Shown one piece after another: positions 42,811 through 56,636 of a stretch of 64,000 nt of DNA (position 1 is its first letter; each line of letters starts with the position of its first letter). This DNA is from Cyanidiococcus yangmingshanensis (taxonomy: Eukaryota > Rhodophyta > Bangiophyceae > Cyanidiales > Cyanidiaceae). The stretch spans positions 1 through 64,000 of the forward strand of contig VWRR01000006.1 in NCBI GenBank assembly GCA_013995675.1, read 5' to 3'. Both the position numbers and the translations under genes were made by a program. Below the pieces are notes generated by a model. That model had not been told where the DNA came from and did no database searches. It was given only the letters and a program-made list of their open reading frames with translations.

Positions 42811-45783
42811 ATGACAAGCATCTCACCAAGCACTGTGGTCACGTATCCTGATGGAGCGTTTGCGCTCGTCAATCGCAAAGGAAGACCGCTCTGGCTTATT
42901 TCTCACCGTTTTCGAGTACCTGACCAGGGTCTGGTGGTGTTTGAGGCAGCCGGCGACCACGATATTGTCTGCCTGCTGTGTCATCGATCCACGGGCGTCG
43001 ACGCCGACTCGAGAGTGGAGACGCAAGCGCGACCAGCTCGAGCTTGTTTCGAAGTAGCATTCAAGAGTCATCAACGAACACGAACTCTTTTAAGAGAACA
43101 TGGTGTTGTTCGTCAAGAACATATTTATGAACGATTACCGTTTCATCGGCGAGGATATGGGCGTGTTCAGAGGTCGTCGCTAGAGAGAGCATCAGGTGCC
43201 GGTGATGACGTATTGGTAGACTCGCTTCTCTCATCGGCTGAGGAGAGAGACCAGCCAACTGAAATGCTGGTCGATGAACAGCACAACAAGCAGCGGTACT
43301 GGGTGGCCGTCTCTCCGGCCTATGTTGCTGCAGGCCTCGGATGGCCCGGTGAATCACTGCAACTGTATTATGAGCGACCACAACGACGAGCAGCCATGTC
43401 GCTCACTCACCAGTCTGGTGGCTCTGCTTCGATACGGCCTCCTGAGGACACCCGTGTGCGTTGGGTAGGTTTCTCCTGCTGGGATGCATCCGTCATCATT
43501 TATCGAGTGGACATCTTGCACCTTCCCGAAAGCATTCTGTTTCCGATGGTTTGGTTCAAAGCGAATGCATCACATGGGCATTCGTTCCAGAATTTTGAGG
43601 ATGCTCACGTTTCCAGGATGATTGAAAACGAACCGTCTCAACCGAGCAAAGGTATCGCTCCAGCGATAGAACCGATTCCAGTAGCGTCGGTTGATTTGGT
43701 TTTACTGTGGTGTGACCCGGATGATGCTCAATCATCATCGACGACAGCAGTCGATTCACAAGACGAAAGCTTCCCAACATCAAGTCGAGAACGAGTCACA
43801 GAACAGGTTCTCTCTGGTGGCCAGAGCGGCTTGCAGGAGCACCCCACGAATGCTGTTACTGGATACGTACCAGTTTGGGCATCGAGTGCGCGACTAGCAG
43901 GCGCTTCTCCCGTCTTTCGAGCACTTTTCGAGACTTCTGGAATGCGAGAGACCCGGAGCCATGCTCAGCGCGACACGTCCTCGGAGCGTGGCACCGAGGC
44001 TGAGGCCCCAGAGACCCCTACCGATGCTGTCGGCATTCACCTACCAGGAGTCTCTGAGTTCTGCCTCCGGACAGCGTTGACCTTTCTCGATTCTGCTACA
44101 TCCGCCGAGACGCTAGCCCTTAGTGTGCGATGGTCTCCAGAGGAATCCCTAGCGCTCCTCTACTTTGCAGACACCTATCAGTGGGATTCGTTGGCCAACA
44201 CCACAGCACAGGTGATTCGTCGGCATCTTCAAGGGAGCTCGGGAGCGACCCTGTCGTGGAAGATAACGGTTGCCAACGCAGCGGTGCGACTCATACGCAC
44301 TGACCTCTTGATACCAGCCTTTGAAACCATCGCGCTCGATCTAGATAAGAACTGGCCAGTTCATGAACAGGACGAAAAAGGATACGGAGAGAGGGACCCG
44401 AGAGGCGCGACAACCCTGACGCAACCGGAGCCGCTGCCGCTTTGCAGAAGATGCACAAGTGTATATATTGATCCTGAACAAGAACAGCACCAAGAGGCTG
44501 AGCGGTCAGCATATCTGTGGAGCCTCGGCCTCGAAACCATGGATCTCTACGTACTGTTGGGCGTCATCTCGTTCTGGAATCGACCAAGCGCCTCCATGGA
44601 GCTTGTTCGGCGCTGGCTCCGCACCAGAACATCGCAAACAGTCAGGGAAGGGCCATGGACCGGCACGAATGACGCTCGAGTCCAGGACCATGAACCGCAA
44701 CTTGAGCTTCTGCTTCAGCAGTGCTTGGCCACATACGCGCCAACAGATATTCATCCAGCCCATGATGCTGATTCAGAAACAGATGGCACTTGTGAACAGC
44801 ATGACGCCAGCGAGCACCGAGCCGAGTTATGGCGACTCGTCGACGAGGATCATCTGTTCGACCGACCACGGCTCTGTCTACCGCCACCGTTGGACGCTCT
44901 TGTCGACGGTTGTAGTCACCTCGCGGTCGCTCTAGCGCTCCTACAACCATCGCCATGGATTCGGGATGCATCCTATTGGTCCCGTCGGTATCTGCACTGG
45001 GAGCGAACCTTTGTGCGTTACATTCCAGGCTACGAATCGCTGGGAGTACTGGCGTTTCTCGGCACCCAACCGTTGTTCGGTCGTGTCTGGCGTAACCCGC
45101 AACGAACTGGCCTCGTCCATGTCACTGCCTCATCGCTGCTTAACCTGAACCGAGAGCATCTCTGTGATCACCTGGGGCGTGCAGCCAACAGCTTTGTTAC
45201 CCCGAGACCACAACGTGGCTTGCCGAATGACGTTTGCGCGACCAAGACAACGCAGTCTGACTCGAATTCACCTGGTCGACGAGCGCAGACGTCAACATCG
45301 CTGGACGAAAGCGCTGAAACCGATGAACATGCCTGGGTGGCGATCGACTTGGGAGCTCTCCGTCGAGTCCGACTAACGCATTACGCATTGCGACACGATG
45401 AACGAGACGGTGAATATCTCCGTGAATGGATCCTCGAGGGAAAGGCCGATGATCATGACGATTGTAGACTGCGAACTGGTGAGCGTCTTCCAGACACGGC
45501 GGCAGGCCAGGTCACGACGTTATCGACACCTCGCCGACAAACCTGGTTGCGTTTGCAGCATCAGCGTCATGATGAGCGTTTAGCGTATCCGAACGCGCTG
45601 GCTGTATGGGCGCTCCCCTCCGACAAGGACTACGGGGTATGGCTGCCTCCGCTGCGGCATATTCGACTGCGAGCGCTACGGAATAGCGCTGGTACGAACC
45701 GCTTGGTGCTGGCTTCGTGGGAGTTTTACGGTCAGGTGTTGTGGTGCGTTAACGACGCCTTCCACGACTCGGTTGATGGGTAG
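42811..45783 (+). CDS. BTB/POZ protein with discoidin-like C-terminal domain
   Basis: 990 residues from an ATG, no frame breaks. Residues 1-340 are unrecognised, with VDLVLLWCD-type strands. Residues about 350-470 look like a BTB/POZ domain: WASSARLAGASPVFRALFE, then HLPGVSEFCLRTALTFLDS and LLYFADTYQWDSL. Residues about 840-975 form a beta-sandwich of the F5/8-C or discoidin type: AWVAIDLGALRRVRLTHYALRH, LREWILEGKADDHDD, HIRLRALRN and LASWEFYG. This pair resembles BTBD9-like proteins and the corresponding domain in HECTD1. BTB proteins of this layout often serve as substrate adaptors for Cullin-3 ubiquitin ligases; that role is inferred only from the architecture. The BTB part is degenerate, so the exact borders are unsure. 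Confidence 0.7.
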   Translation: MTSISPSTVVTYPDGAFALVNRKGRPLWLISHRFRVPDQGLVVFEAAGDHDIVCLLCHRSTGVDADSRVETQARPARACFEVAFKSHQRTRTLLREHGVVRQEHIYERLPFHRRGYGRVQRSSLERASGAGDDVLVDSLLSSAEERDQPTEMLVDEQHNKQRYWVAVSPAYVAAGLGWPGESLQLYYERPQRRAAMSLTHQSGGSASIRPPEDTRVRWVGFSCWDASVIIYRVDILHLPESILFPMVWFKANASHGHSFQNFEDAHVSRMIENEPSQPSKGIAPAIEPIPVASVDLVLLWCDPDDAQSSSTTAVDSQDESFPTSSRERVTEQVLSGGQSGLQEHPTNAVTGYVPVWASSARLAGASPVFRALFETSGMRETRSHAQRDTSSERGTEAEAPETPTDAVGIHLPGVSEFCLRTALTFLDSATSAETLALSVRWSPEESLALLYFADTYQWDSLANTTAQVIRRHLQGSSGATLSWKITVANAAVRLIRTDLLIPAFETIALDLDKNWPVHEQDEKGYGERDPRGATTLTQPEPLPLCRRCTSVYIDPEQEQHQEAERSAYLWSLGLETMDLYVLLGVISFWNRPSASMELVRRWLRTRTSQTVREGPWTGTNDARVQDHEPQLELLLQQCLATYAPTDIHPAHDADSETDGTCEQHDASEHRAELWRLVDEDHLFDRPRLCLPPPLDALVDGCSHLAVALALLQPSPWIRDASYWSRRYLHWERTFVRYIPGYESLGVLAFLGTQPLFGRVWRNPQRTGLVHVTASSLLNLNREHLCDHLGRAANSFVTPRPQRGLPNDVCATKTTQSDSNSPGRRAQTSTSLDESAETDEHAWVAIDLGALRRVRLTHYALRHDERDGEYLREWILEGKADDHDDCRLRTGERLPDTAAGQVTTLSTPRRQTWLRLQHQRHDERLAYPNALAVWALPSDKDYGVWLPPLRHIRLRALRNSAGTNRLVLASWEFYGQVLWCVNDAFHDSVDG

Positions 45784-46031
45784 TAGTAGGCGAGGCCGAG
45801 CCGGACACCCGTATCGCCCAGGGTCTCGTTGCCGAGCGTCTTTTCCGCTAGTGACTGCCTCTTGTTCATCATGATCTCGTCAGGACACCAGGATGAATCC
45901 GCGTTGTCTACTCAGCGACCATGGCTTTCTTTTCAAGCGAGCAGATGTCTGGAAACAACAACAACTTGTTGACAACCAGAAGCATCATGGGTGGCAGCGC
46001 CAGGTGCTCGCCCATCGACTTGGTGACGCAT

Positions 46032-46134
46032 TCAGAGGATGCGTTGGACTCGTCGTCTCCGTACACGAGAGGAAGCTGCACATGGAGGTGACGCTGGCTC
46101 CTCGGCAGAGGTCGACCGAGTACCTCCTTGGTCG

Positions 46135-46167
<33 letters not shown>

Positions 46168-49100
46168 TCATGATCGTGGTTGTCGTCGTCGTCGTCATCT
46201 TCACTAGCACGGTGATTCGGGGGGGCTGGCTCCCGCCCCTGTCCTTGTCGTGGTTGTTGTCGTCGACAATGGGGACGCCCGGACGGTTGCTGGTGCAACA
46301 CCAATTGTCGCATGACGGTACGAGCTCGGGCGCGAGCACTTTTGCGAGCGCTCGCCGGTGTTCGCAACGTCGATACGCTTCGGATATGCGTCGCTGGTGT
46401 TGCACCAGCAACGTGCTCATCATTCGCCAGCGACGCTGTTGCAGTGGCAGTCGACGCATGCGGCGAGCCATCGACGCCTTCCAGAGGCGACATAGCGTTA
46501 GGCGACACGAGGGACGTGCACGACAACTGGGCGAGTCGCTGCTCCAACTCGTCGACGAGTGCTCGCAGCTCCTGACTCCTGGCCGCTCTCCGCGCCCGAA
46601 TGAGTACTTGGCGGAAACAATCCGCAATCACCGAGTCATGTAACCGATTCACATAACATTTGTGAAGCTCGCTCAAGCGCCTGAGGCAGCGTTCACTTGT
46701 ACAGCGTAGAAGCGGAATACAGAGGGCCAAACGCCGTGCAGTTTGGGCATCGGGGGCCCCTCTCAATCGATAACAGAATCGTTCAAGCAGACTCTCCGTC
46801 AAACGTTCGTGTTGGACAAACGACAGGAGAAACTGCATCATCTCGCGGAACGAGTCATCGGTCAGTTGACGACGATGAAAAGCACCGGGACTCGACAGAC
46901 TGCAGACCAGATCAGGGAGTAGGAGTACCAACGTCTGGGCTGCACTGACGCGTTTGCGTTGCATCTCGGTGAAGAGCGTTCGAGCGAGACGGGCCACCGC
47001 GGCATCGGGGTCCTTGAGGCACAGCACCAAGTCTGCCCAGTGTCCCTTGATTTTGACCATTTCATTCAGGATGAGATGCGTTAGGACCATGAGCATGTAG
47101 CGTCGTACTCGAGCATCCTGATCTCGATGCAGGACCGCATAAAGTTGATCGGTCCATGGCTCGAGTCGGTTCGGAAACCGAGCAACTAGATCACCGAGCG
47201 CAACTACAAGGTTCAAACGCACAAGCGCGCTCTGTGCCTGCTGCAGCGCAGTGAACAGAACTCGCAGGTAGCGCTCGGCGATGGACTCGTGCAGACACAC
47301 GAGTCGGCCAAGCGCGAGTGCAGCAGCAGCAGCAACGGTGTTTGGGCGACGAGTCCCCGCTGACGTGTTCGCTTGTGTGTCCGTCGTCGATGCACCATCC
47401 GAGCACGGCATTATCAATGCCTCTGTCGCCGATGCACAGTCTAACAGGAGTACATGCGCTGCGAGTGGCGCCAACGCAGAGAGCGGTGCATCAGGTGCAG
47501 CCAGTTCGGCTTCGAGGGCACTACAGACCTGCTCGAAGCGACTCTCCAGGTACTGGAAACGCTCTGGCTCGGTTGCTGATACGAGCGCGTCGACGTCAGC
47601 AGCAGCTTCAGCCTGTTGTTTTCGGGGCGGTCTTGTACGCTTCGGCGCTGCATCGTCCAGCTGCAGGGTTGCGATCGCATCCGAGAGCGTTGCAACCTTC
47701 GCATTCGCGGATGATTCGGATCGGAGACATTGGCGAACCTGACTGGTCGCAAAACGCAGTTCATGGAGCGCAAAGGCGCTCACCAGGGTGAAGAGACGAC
47801 CCAACCAGCTGCGAGAGCAGCGCAACGAGGAAGCGCTTGGCGGAGTCTTGTCCTCGTTTCCCCATGCATGCCTGTGCTTTTCGACGAGTCTCATGAGCGT
47901 TCTGCGGAGACTCTGGTGAGGATCTCGACTAGCATGAAAGAGCGTTGCCACTGCAGCCTGCGCCGCGACTGGCCAATACGCGCTGGTCGAGTCATCCAAG
48001 AGCAGGGCTTCGAGTCGGTCCACCACGAGGCAATCATCTGGAGCGAGCTGCTGGGCACCTAGACCTGCGACAGAGCGCAGCACACGCCCAACGAGCCGTA
48101 ACGAGGTCGTTGAATGCGCGCTCTCGGAGGATATCAAGCTGGCGCTTGGTGAGCGGTTGGACGCAAGCCACACACTGGATGAGGAAAGCGCACCCGCGAG
48201 TCAGTTCACGGCTTTGATCCAGGAATGCGTTCATCGAGAACATCCCACCAGCACTGAAGCACTGAGGGAGCGACGCGCTCTCGCCGAACGAGTTCAGGTA
48301 GGACGGTCTCGAGACAGACTAGTTCCCCGACACTGGCATGAGCGACGAGTGCGACGAGCGCTTGCGTAATGGTGAGCACGCCCTGTGTCTGCAGCGCTTG
48401 TGCAGTCGTTTCTGCATCGGTTGCATGTTTCGCAGTGCGCAGCACACGTTCCAGTGGCAAGACCAAGTACATGGTATGAAAGGATTCGAGCGCAGCATCG
48501 CGAATACTGGCCTCTCGCGACAGTCCAAGACGCAGAATCTGTCCTCGGTGCGTCCACCAACGCCGCTGGCACCTGAAACTGGTAGGCCGTACACAGCGCA
48601 CTGATAGCCTCGAGCACGTCGCTGGCTTGTCGCGAGCGACACAGACTGCAGATGACTGGGATCGCCTCTTGGACAGATTGTGCAAAGGTTGCCGCAAGAC
48701 CGTAGAACGATGCACCTTCCTGTGCAATATCTGGCGTCAACGACGAGGATAGCGCGAGGGACGTCGTTCTGCGTCTGTAAACACTGTTCTTGACGCAGTG
48801 TAAACAAGCCCTGTTCCAAGTGGGCAGCGAAAGGATTCAAACGAATGCAGGTGGTGAAGAGTTGGAGCGCTGCTCGTCGAACATGGAGGGACTTGTCCTG
48901 CAGTCGCGAGACGATATGTGATTCTAACGTCGGATACAATGCGACGGGAACGCACCGAGCCTGCACAAGACGATGCCACACTTGCAGCGTGCGAGAACGG
49001 GCCAATGAATGCACATCTTCCAGTCTTTTCAGTAGCAATTGAATGAGACGCTCCTGCAATGCCTTTGACTCGTCCTGGGCTGGCGTGGACGCACACGCCC

Positions 49101-50658
49101 CTTCTTGAGCAGTCCCAGTGATATACTGGATGACTTGTCCAAAAGCGTGCACGAGCGCGTTACGGACAAGGTACGCTTCCCCGTCCAAGTGGGGAATCCA
49201 CAACGGCAAGTACGGAATCAAACATGACGGCACTCGATCTGCGAACTCGGTGAGGAATCGGGCCACATTCCGAGCACAGACATGATCGCGAGCAAGCTCT
49301 GTCAACGGTATTTGAGCGACTTGAGTGATCAGATCACGAATGCATCCACAGCGCCCGTCATTACTCGCCGACAATGGCATGACAGCAGGAAGCACCTCTG
49401 ATCGATGGTCGGAAACCTCATCGTCATTCGTAGGGTCGTCCAGGCCGCATGGTTGTCTCTTGTGAGCATCAGAACCCAATGCTTGAATGATATCAACGAG
49501 CACTGCTGCCACGTGCTCATGACGCTGTAAACCGTGGACTAAAATCGGACAGAGACGATTGCCTTGACCGTATCTCGACAGACAGTCCGTGATGAGCTCT
49601 ACCAGGAGTGCTCGTGCCCGCTCCTGTCGACAGACCGAGCGGGACTCTAGGAGCGCACACGCCGTCCGTACGAACAGATACAAGTACGCATCCTCTGGGT
49701 GTGAACCAGAGAAAGCCAAACACAGGAGGCGCTCATCACGTAAGAGTTGCCCGAATGCATCCAGAAGATCCTCTCGTTCCGCCTCATAGACCGCCGCCCA
49801 GGGATCGCTGTTCGATAAAGCACTCGCACCAGAGATTGCACGCGACGTGGTCTCTGGCGCTTCGCACTGGTCTTCGGATGACTCTCTGTCCGATTGGTCA
49901 GAGTCCTCCACAGTCCGAGATGTCTTGGCTCGATGGGTTACTCTACGACTGCGTGCACGCGATGGGGTCTCCAGCTGGCGTCGCTGTTTACCAGTGGCCA
50001 GCGGTGGACGCTGAACTCCCGGATGGCGTGCGCTCCACCATGCACTCGACAGGGGCATGTTGGCCTCGGCAGCCTCTTCGCTCAAGTCCTGCTCCGCTGC
50101 TTGTAACCAGTGCGCAGCGACAAACGCCACCAATCGAATGGTCGAGCGCCAGCTCTCCGCTGCACGTTCCGAACAGCTGACAAGGTCGCGTTCCACCCGA
50201 GCGGCTCGATGCATGGCCGCTAGCGCCAGCATCAACCCCTTTTGCACACAGCGAAAGAGCTGCAGACGCATCGAGGCGTCGTTCAAACCGCGCCAATGAT
50301 GAATGCACCAGAGTAACGCACGCAGTTGAGTCGCTGCTCCATCGCTTACTGTGGCTTGCCACCATAACAGCGCCTCGTTTTCGTTAGAGCCGGTCAGCAG
50401 CGTCGTTCTATCCTCTTTCTCCGAAACAGTCGGCTCGGTTGGCGTCAAAATCGAACAAGGAACATTTTCAATCGCATCGCCACAGGCCAGCGCTACCGCC
50501 GAGTGCACCGATATCGAGTCGGTAAGGTCGAACGCATCCATCGAAACCATATAGCGAGCAGGAATCGACCGCGACGAGACCTGTTGACGAACAAGGTTCG
50601 GATCGACAACCACGTCTTCCCAATGAAATGGGAGCAGAAATGCCTCTAATGAAGCCAT
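46032..50658 (-). CDS. CAP-D2: Condensin complex subunit CAP-D2, several frame shifts
   Basis: About 1540 residues from the ATG at 50658 when four apparent +1 shifts in 48070-48760 are read through. The first 640 codons and the last 690 are unbroken. The protein is a HEAT-repeat condensin subunit, which helps compact mitotic chromosomes with SMC2/SMC4. The N-terminal block has FHWEDVV. The C-terminal Cnd1 core near residue 1190 has LTHLILNEMVKIKG, DLVLCLKDPDAAVARLA and LLPDLVCSLSS, matching the CAP-D2 type (KVKG, DPD, LLPD) rather than CAP-D3. Middle frames carry helices such as SVQEAIPVICSLCRS, LGLSREASIRDAALE and LVALVAHASVGELV. The C-terminus has an Asp/Gly run made by a triplet repeat (46136-46200). 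All four shifts have the same sign. Confidence 0.82.
46136..46200. repeat. Coding triplet repeat (CAC/CAT, GTC) in CAP-D2 tail
   Basis: CACCACCACCACCATCATCAT units followed by GTCGTCGTCGTC on the plus strand. On the minus strand they encode the acidic Asp-rich and Gly-rich tail of CAP-D2. Length variation between strains is likely. Confidence 0.8.
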
Positions 50659-51500
50659 ATCTTGATGCAGGTGATAACGATCAATGTTCTCGCCGCTTCG
50701 ACCCCGGAAGTGAATACGACTTGTGGCCGAACTCGATCGGTCGGCACGAGTCTCCGGCGTTCAAACGAGTGGAGCCCCGACAGCGCGCTCATGGCCAGCC
50801 ACGCGGGTACGTTTTCAAAATCCCGAAACGCCCGGCGCAGCGGACATCGATCGAGGATGTTCGTTTTGTTTCAATAAATTCCAACATATACAGGTTACAT
50901 CGACGATGGATGTCCTGCTTGCCTATACTGTCCGTATCATGCAGCTATATTCCAAAATGTGGATGTTTGGACTCGACCATGGGTTTTGCCATCCTCAAGC
51001 GAGGTTCGTCGAGCAACCGAACCTCGATTCGTGAAGAGGTGTCCAACCGATCACTCGATCGTTGACATGGTGCAATCAACTCGCTACCGTAAGCGCATGA
51101 GCGGGTGCGATGCAGTCTCGACACAGGTCCCAGGTTCGGCACAGACGGCACTGCAGCACATGCCATTGTTCTCGGATTGTCGGCCTTGTCGCAGTGTATT
51201 CGTTTACAGAAAAAAGAGCTACAGTGTGGCAGTTGACGAAAAGACCCTGTCCAGCGCTTCATTGTGTCCATCATCGCACTCTATGACCGGCGAACGACAG
51301 TCTTGTCGGGCTACCGTTACGACGAGGCCGCGATCCTTGGGCCCCGCCTCGGTTCCTGATACGCGTCCATGGCGCTATATGCTTCTTGCGTGGCTTTCCC
51401 AGGCGGCGTACTCGAATTGGTTCCCGCACCATTCCTGGGGACTGTAGCTCAGCGGCCACGAAAGCATACTCGAGGAGACGTTGAGCGACTTCCGCGCACC
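50659..51500. other. Intergenic region, promoter of CAP-D2 and 3' end of helicase gene
   Basis: 0.84 kb. Plus-strand frames of 145 and 162 codons are present but have no motif and overlap each other. Not called. Confidence 0.4.
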
Positions 51501-54496
<2,996 letters not shown>

Positions 54497-55186
54497 ATGA
54501 CTGATGCAAAGACGAGCAGTGCTGACAATGGCGGTGGTAACGTGACCGGCTCGGATGTCAACCAGAGTGGGGCGTTTTACGCGCACTATCGCGCATCAAC
54601 GATCGGACTGACGCTGGAAGATGTCTTGGAGGAGCTCTTGAGCAGCGGGCGCTTGCGAGAAGCTGAGGCAACGCTCATACGAGGACAGTTCGATCAAGTG
54701 GTCGCGCGCTATTTACGGAAGCGAGTAAGTCAGCGATCGGCGCTGCGCGGTCGTCTGTCGCACTACAACTTACGGGACAATGTCTGGACTTTTCTTGTCC
54801 GTCACGCTTTGCTTCGACTCGAACACAGACCAGAGAACTACGCGGTTGTAGAGCGTTTCCCGAAACGTAACGACGGCAGTACTGTTACCTTTCCAGGTGC
54901 GCCGACCAGCCTGGCCAGTGAGGCTTCCTTGCACGGACTCTTTTTACCAACGCGCTCAGAAACTCGTGATGGACGCATGCCAAACACTCTGGGCACCGAA
55001 ATTTCTGACATGGAAGCCAACACCCAAGCATATGTGTATGTGGATCGTCTGCGGCTTATTTGTACGGCCGCCGATGCAAATATCGTCAAAGCCACCTCGG
55101 GGTCGAGTCGTCGAAAGCGCAGCGCTGCACCCATGCGCTCCCGTCCACGGCCTCGTCCTGCGTCTGTGACATCTGTAGAGAAATGA
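54497..55186 (+). CDS. TFIIA small (gamma) subunit
   Basis: 229 residues from the first ATG (54497). Residues 27-105 match the helical domain of TFIIA-gamma: FYAHYRASTIGLTLEDVLEE, then FDQVVARYL, LRGRLSHYNLRDNVWTFL. Residues about 180-195, YVYVDRLRLICTAAD, match the beta-barrel strand VDKVKIVAC. TFIIA binds TBP on the promoter and stabilises pre-initiation complexes. The usual subunit has about 110-120 residues. This one has a 25-residue head, about 70 extra residues between the two domains, and a basic Arg/Pro tail (RSRPRPRPAS). No frame breaks. Confidence 0.87.
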   Translation: MTDAKTSSADNGGGNVTGSDVNQSGAFYAHYRASTIGLTLEDVLEELLSSGRLREAEATLIRGQFDQVVARYLRKRVSQRSALRGRLSHYNLRDNVWTFLVRHALLRLEHRPENYAVVERFPKRNDGSTVTFPGAPTSLASEASLHGLFLPTRSETRDGRMPNTLGTEISDMEANTQAYVYVDRLRLICTAADANIVKATSGSSRRKRSAAPMRSRPRPRPASVTSVEK

Positions 55187-56636
55187 ACCGAGGAGTACGG
55201 GACTGGAGATTTTGGTTGGCGAGTTTGGTGTTGAGCGACAGAACCTGTCTTTCGCGGTGTAGTTGAAGCGCGGCCTGGTTGCGTCGAATGCTGGTGAACG
55301 CTTGTCCAGGACGTATTCGTTTCGGTAAATAGGGCTCGCTCCAACGACCATCTTGTTTGATGGATGTGGAACAGAGAACAATCCATCTCCAGAAAGCACA
55401 TGGATGGATAGACCATGGCTCGGTGTCAGCTCGAATGGGGCGCCGTCGTGACGCTTGACGCTGCAGCAACCCCTGAGACGAAGAGCCTTGAGTCCATAAC
55501 GAAACGGGCTCGATCAATCTAGGTATTTTTCGTGGCCTGTGTGTCAATCGCCTGAGATTATTTTTGTCTAAAGTATCTGGATGCGTTTTCGATAGCAGCT
55601 TGAATCGCTTGTGCTGCACGCTAAAAGCTCATGTGCCTGTCAAAACGTCTGGAGAGTGGATGTCAGGGTACTGGACTGTGGTCAGTAAACAGTCGTCATG
55701 CAGCCAAATTTGTCACGGTTGGAACTAAGACCAGGCGGAACAAGAATGCTCGAATTCAGTGCAGAACGATGCTGCTGTGGCCATCGAGATCCCGCCCTCA
55801 GCATACAACTCGGGTTTATCGAAGCTCGCAGCCACAAGCGAATATCCTTGATTTTCATCGTGATGGCTAGCCCTGTACAGCCAGATAAAGATGCATGTGG
55901 GTGTAATGGAACCGACTGTGTCGATGCAAGTACCAGGTCTGGTCGAGCCATGTACGGTCTCGCTCGAGCACATTGGCCAGCGCGTATCAGTGAGAAACTC
56001 GATGCCATACGCGAATGGCAAGCAGCATCTGTCGAAAGAGCGGCAATCATGATTTTCAAGTCAATGACTCTGCGACAAGCATCCAAGTGGCGCCCTTTCC
56101 ATGCAGTGAGTCTTGGCAATGACACGAACAGGGAAACGAATCTCTCTCCGTTCGTTAGGTGCAGCACTCATGCATTCGATGCATCTAGATCATGCTCCAG
56201 GCGTTCGCAATGGATGAAATCGATCCTGACCTTGAAGAGACGGTGACCATGATCTAGATACATCGATCACGGACTATTTATGGAATGTAGAGACCGAGTC
56301 GACGAAACCTCCACGATCATGGTCTGGATATTGGTGATGAATGAAAACGCTCCCCGCTTTGAACAATCAATCTTCATGCTCTGGGTGAAACCACCCGGCG
56401 CTTGTCGCGATGGGCATCAGGCTCTGACCACAGTGACCCCCGTTGTGATCAGCTTGGGGAGATTCGAGACGTAAATCCGAAACCCCATCGGTCGACGAAA
56501 AAGCACTTTTAGCGTCATCACCGAATCTTTGAACAAGACCAAAGATCCCGAAAAGAGGCGAAAATCTACCTGCTTCCTCACGACTACGCCAATGGAAGAC
56601 ACAGCCATTTACGTCCATAGCCTACACCTCATCACC
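55187..56636. other. Convergent intergenic region, no supported gene
   Basis: 1.45 kb between the stops of the TFIIA gene and the oxidoreductase gene. A 182-codon plus frame with an ATG at 55698 overlaps a 161-codon minus frame. Neither has a motif. The plus frame has the better start but remains doubtful. Confidence 0.4.

Noticed and set aside
55682-56246. Overlapping frames of 161 codons (minus) and 182 codons (plus)
   Set aside because: Neither has a recognisable domain and they contradict each other; the plus frame could still be a small gene.
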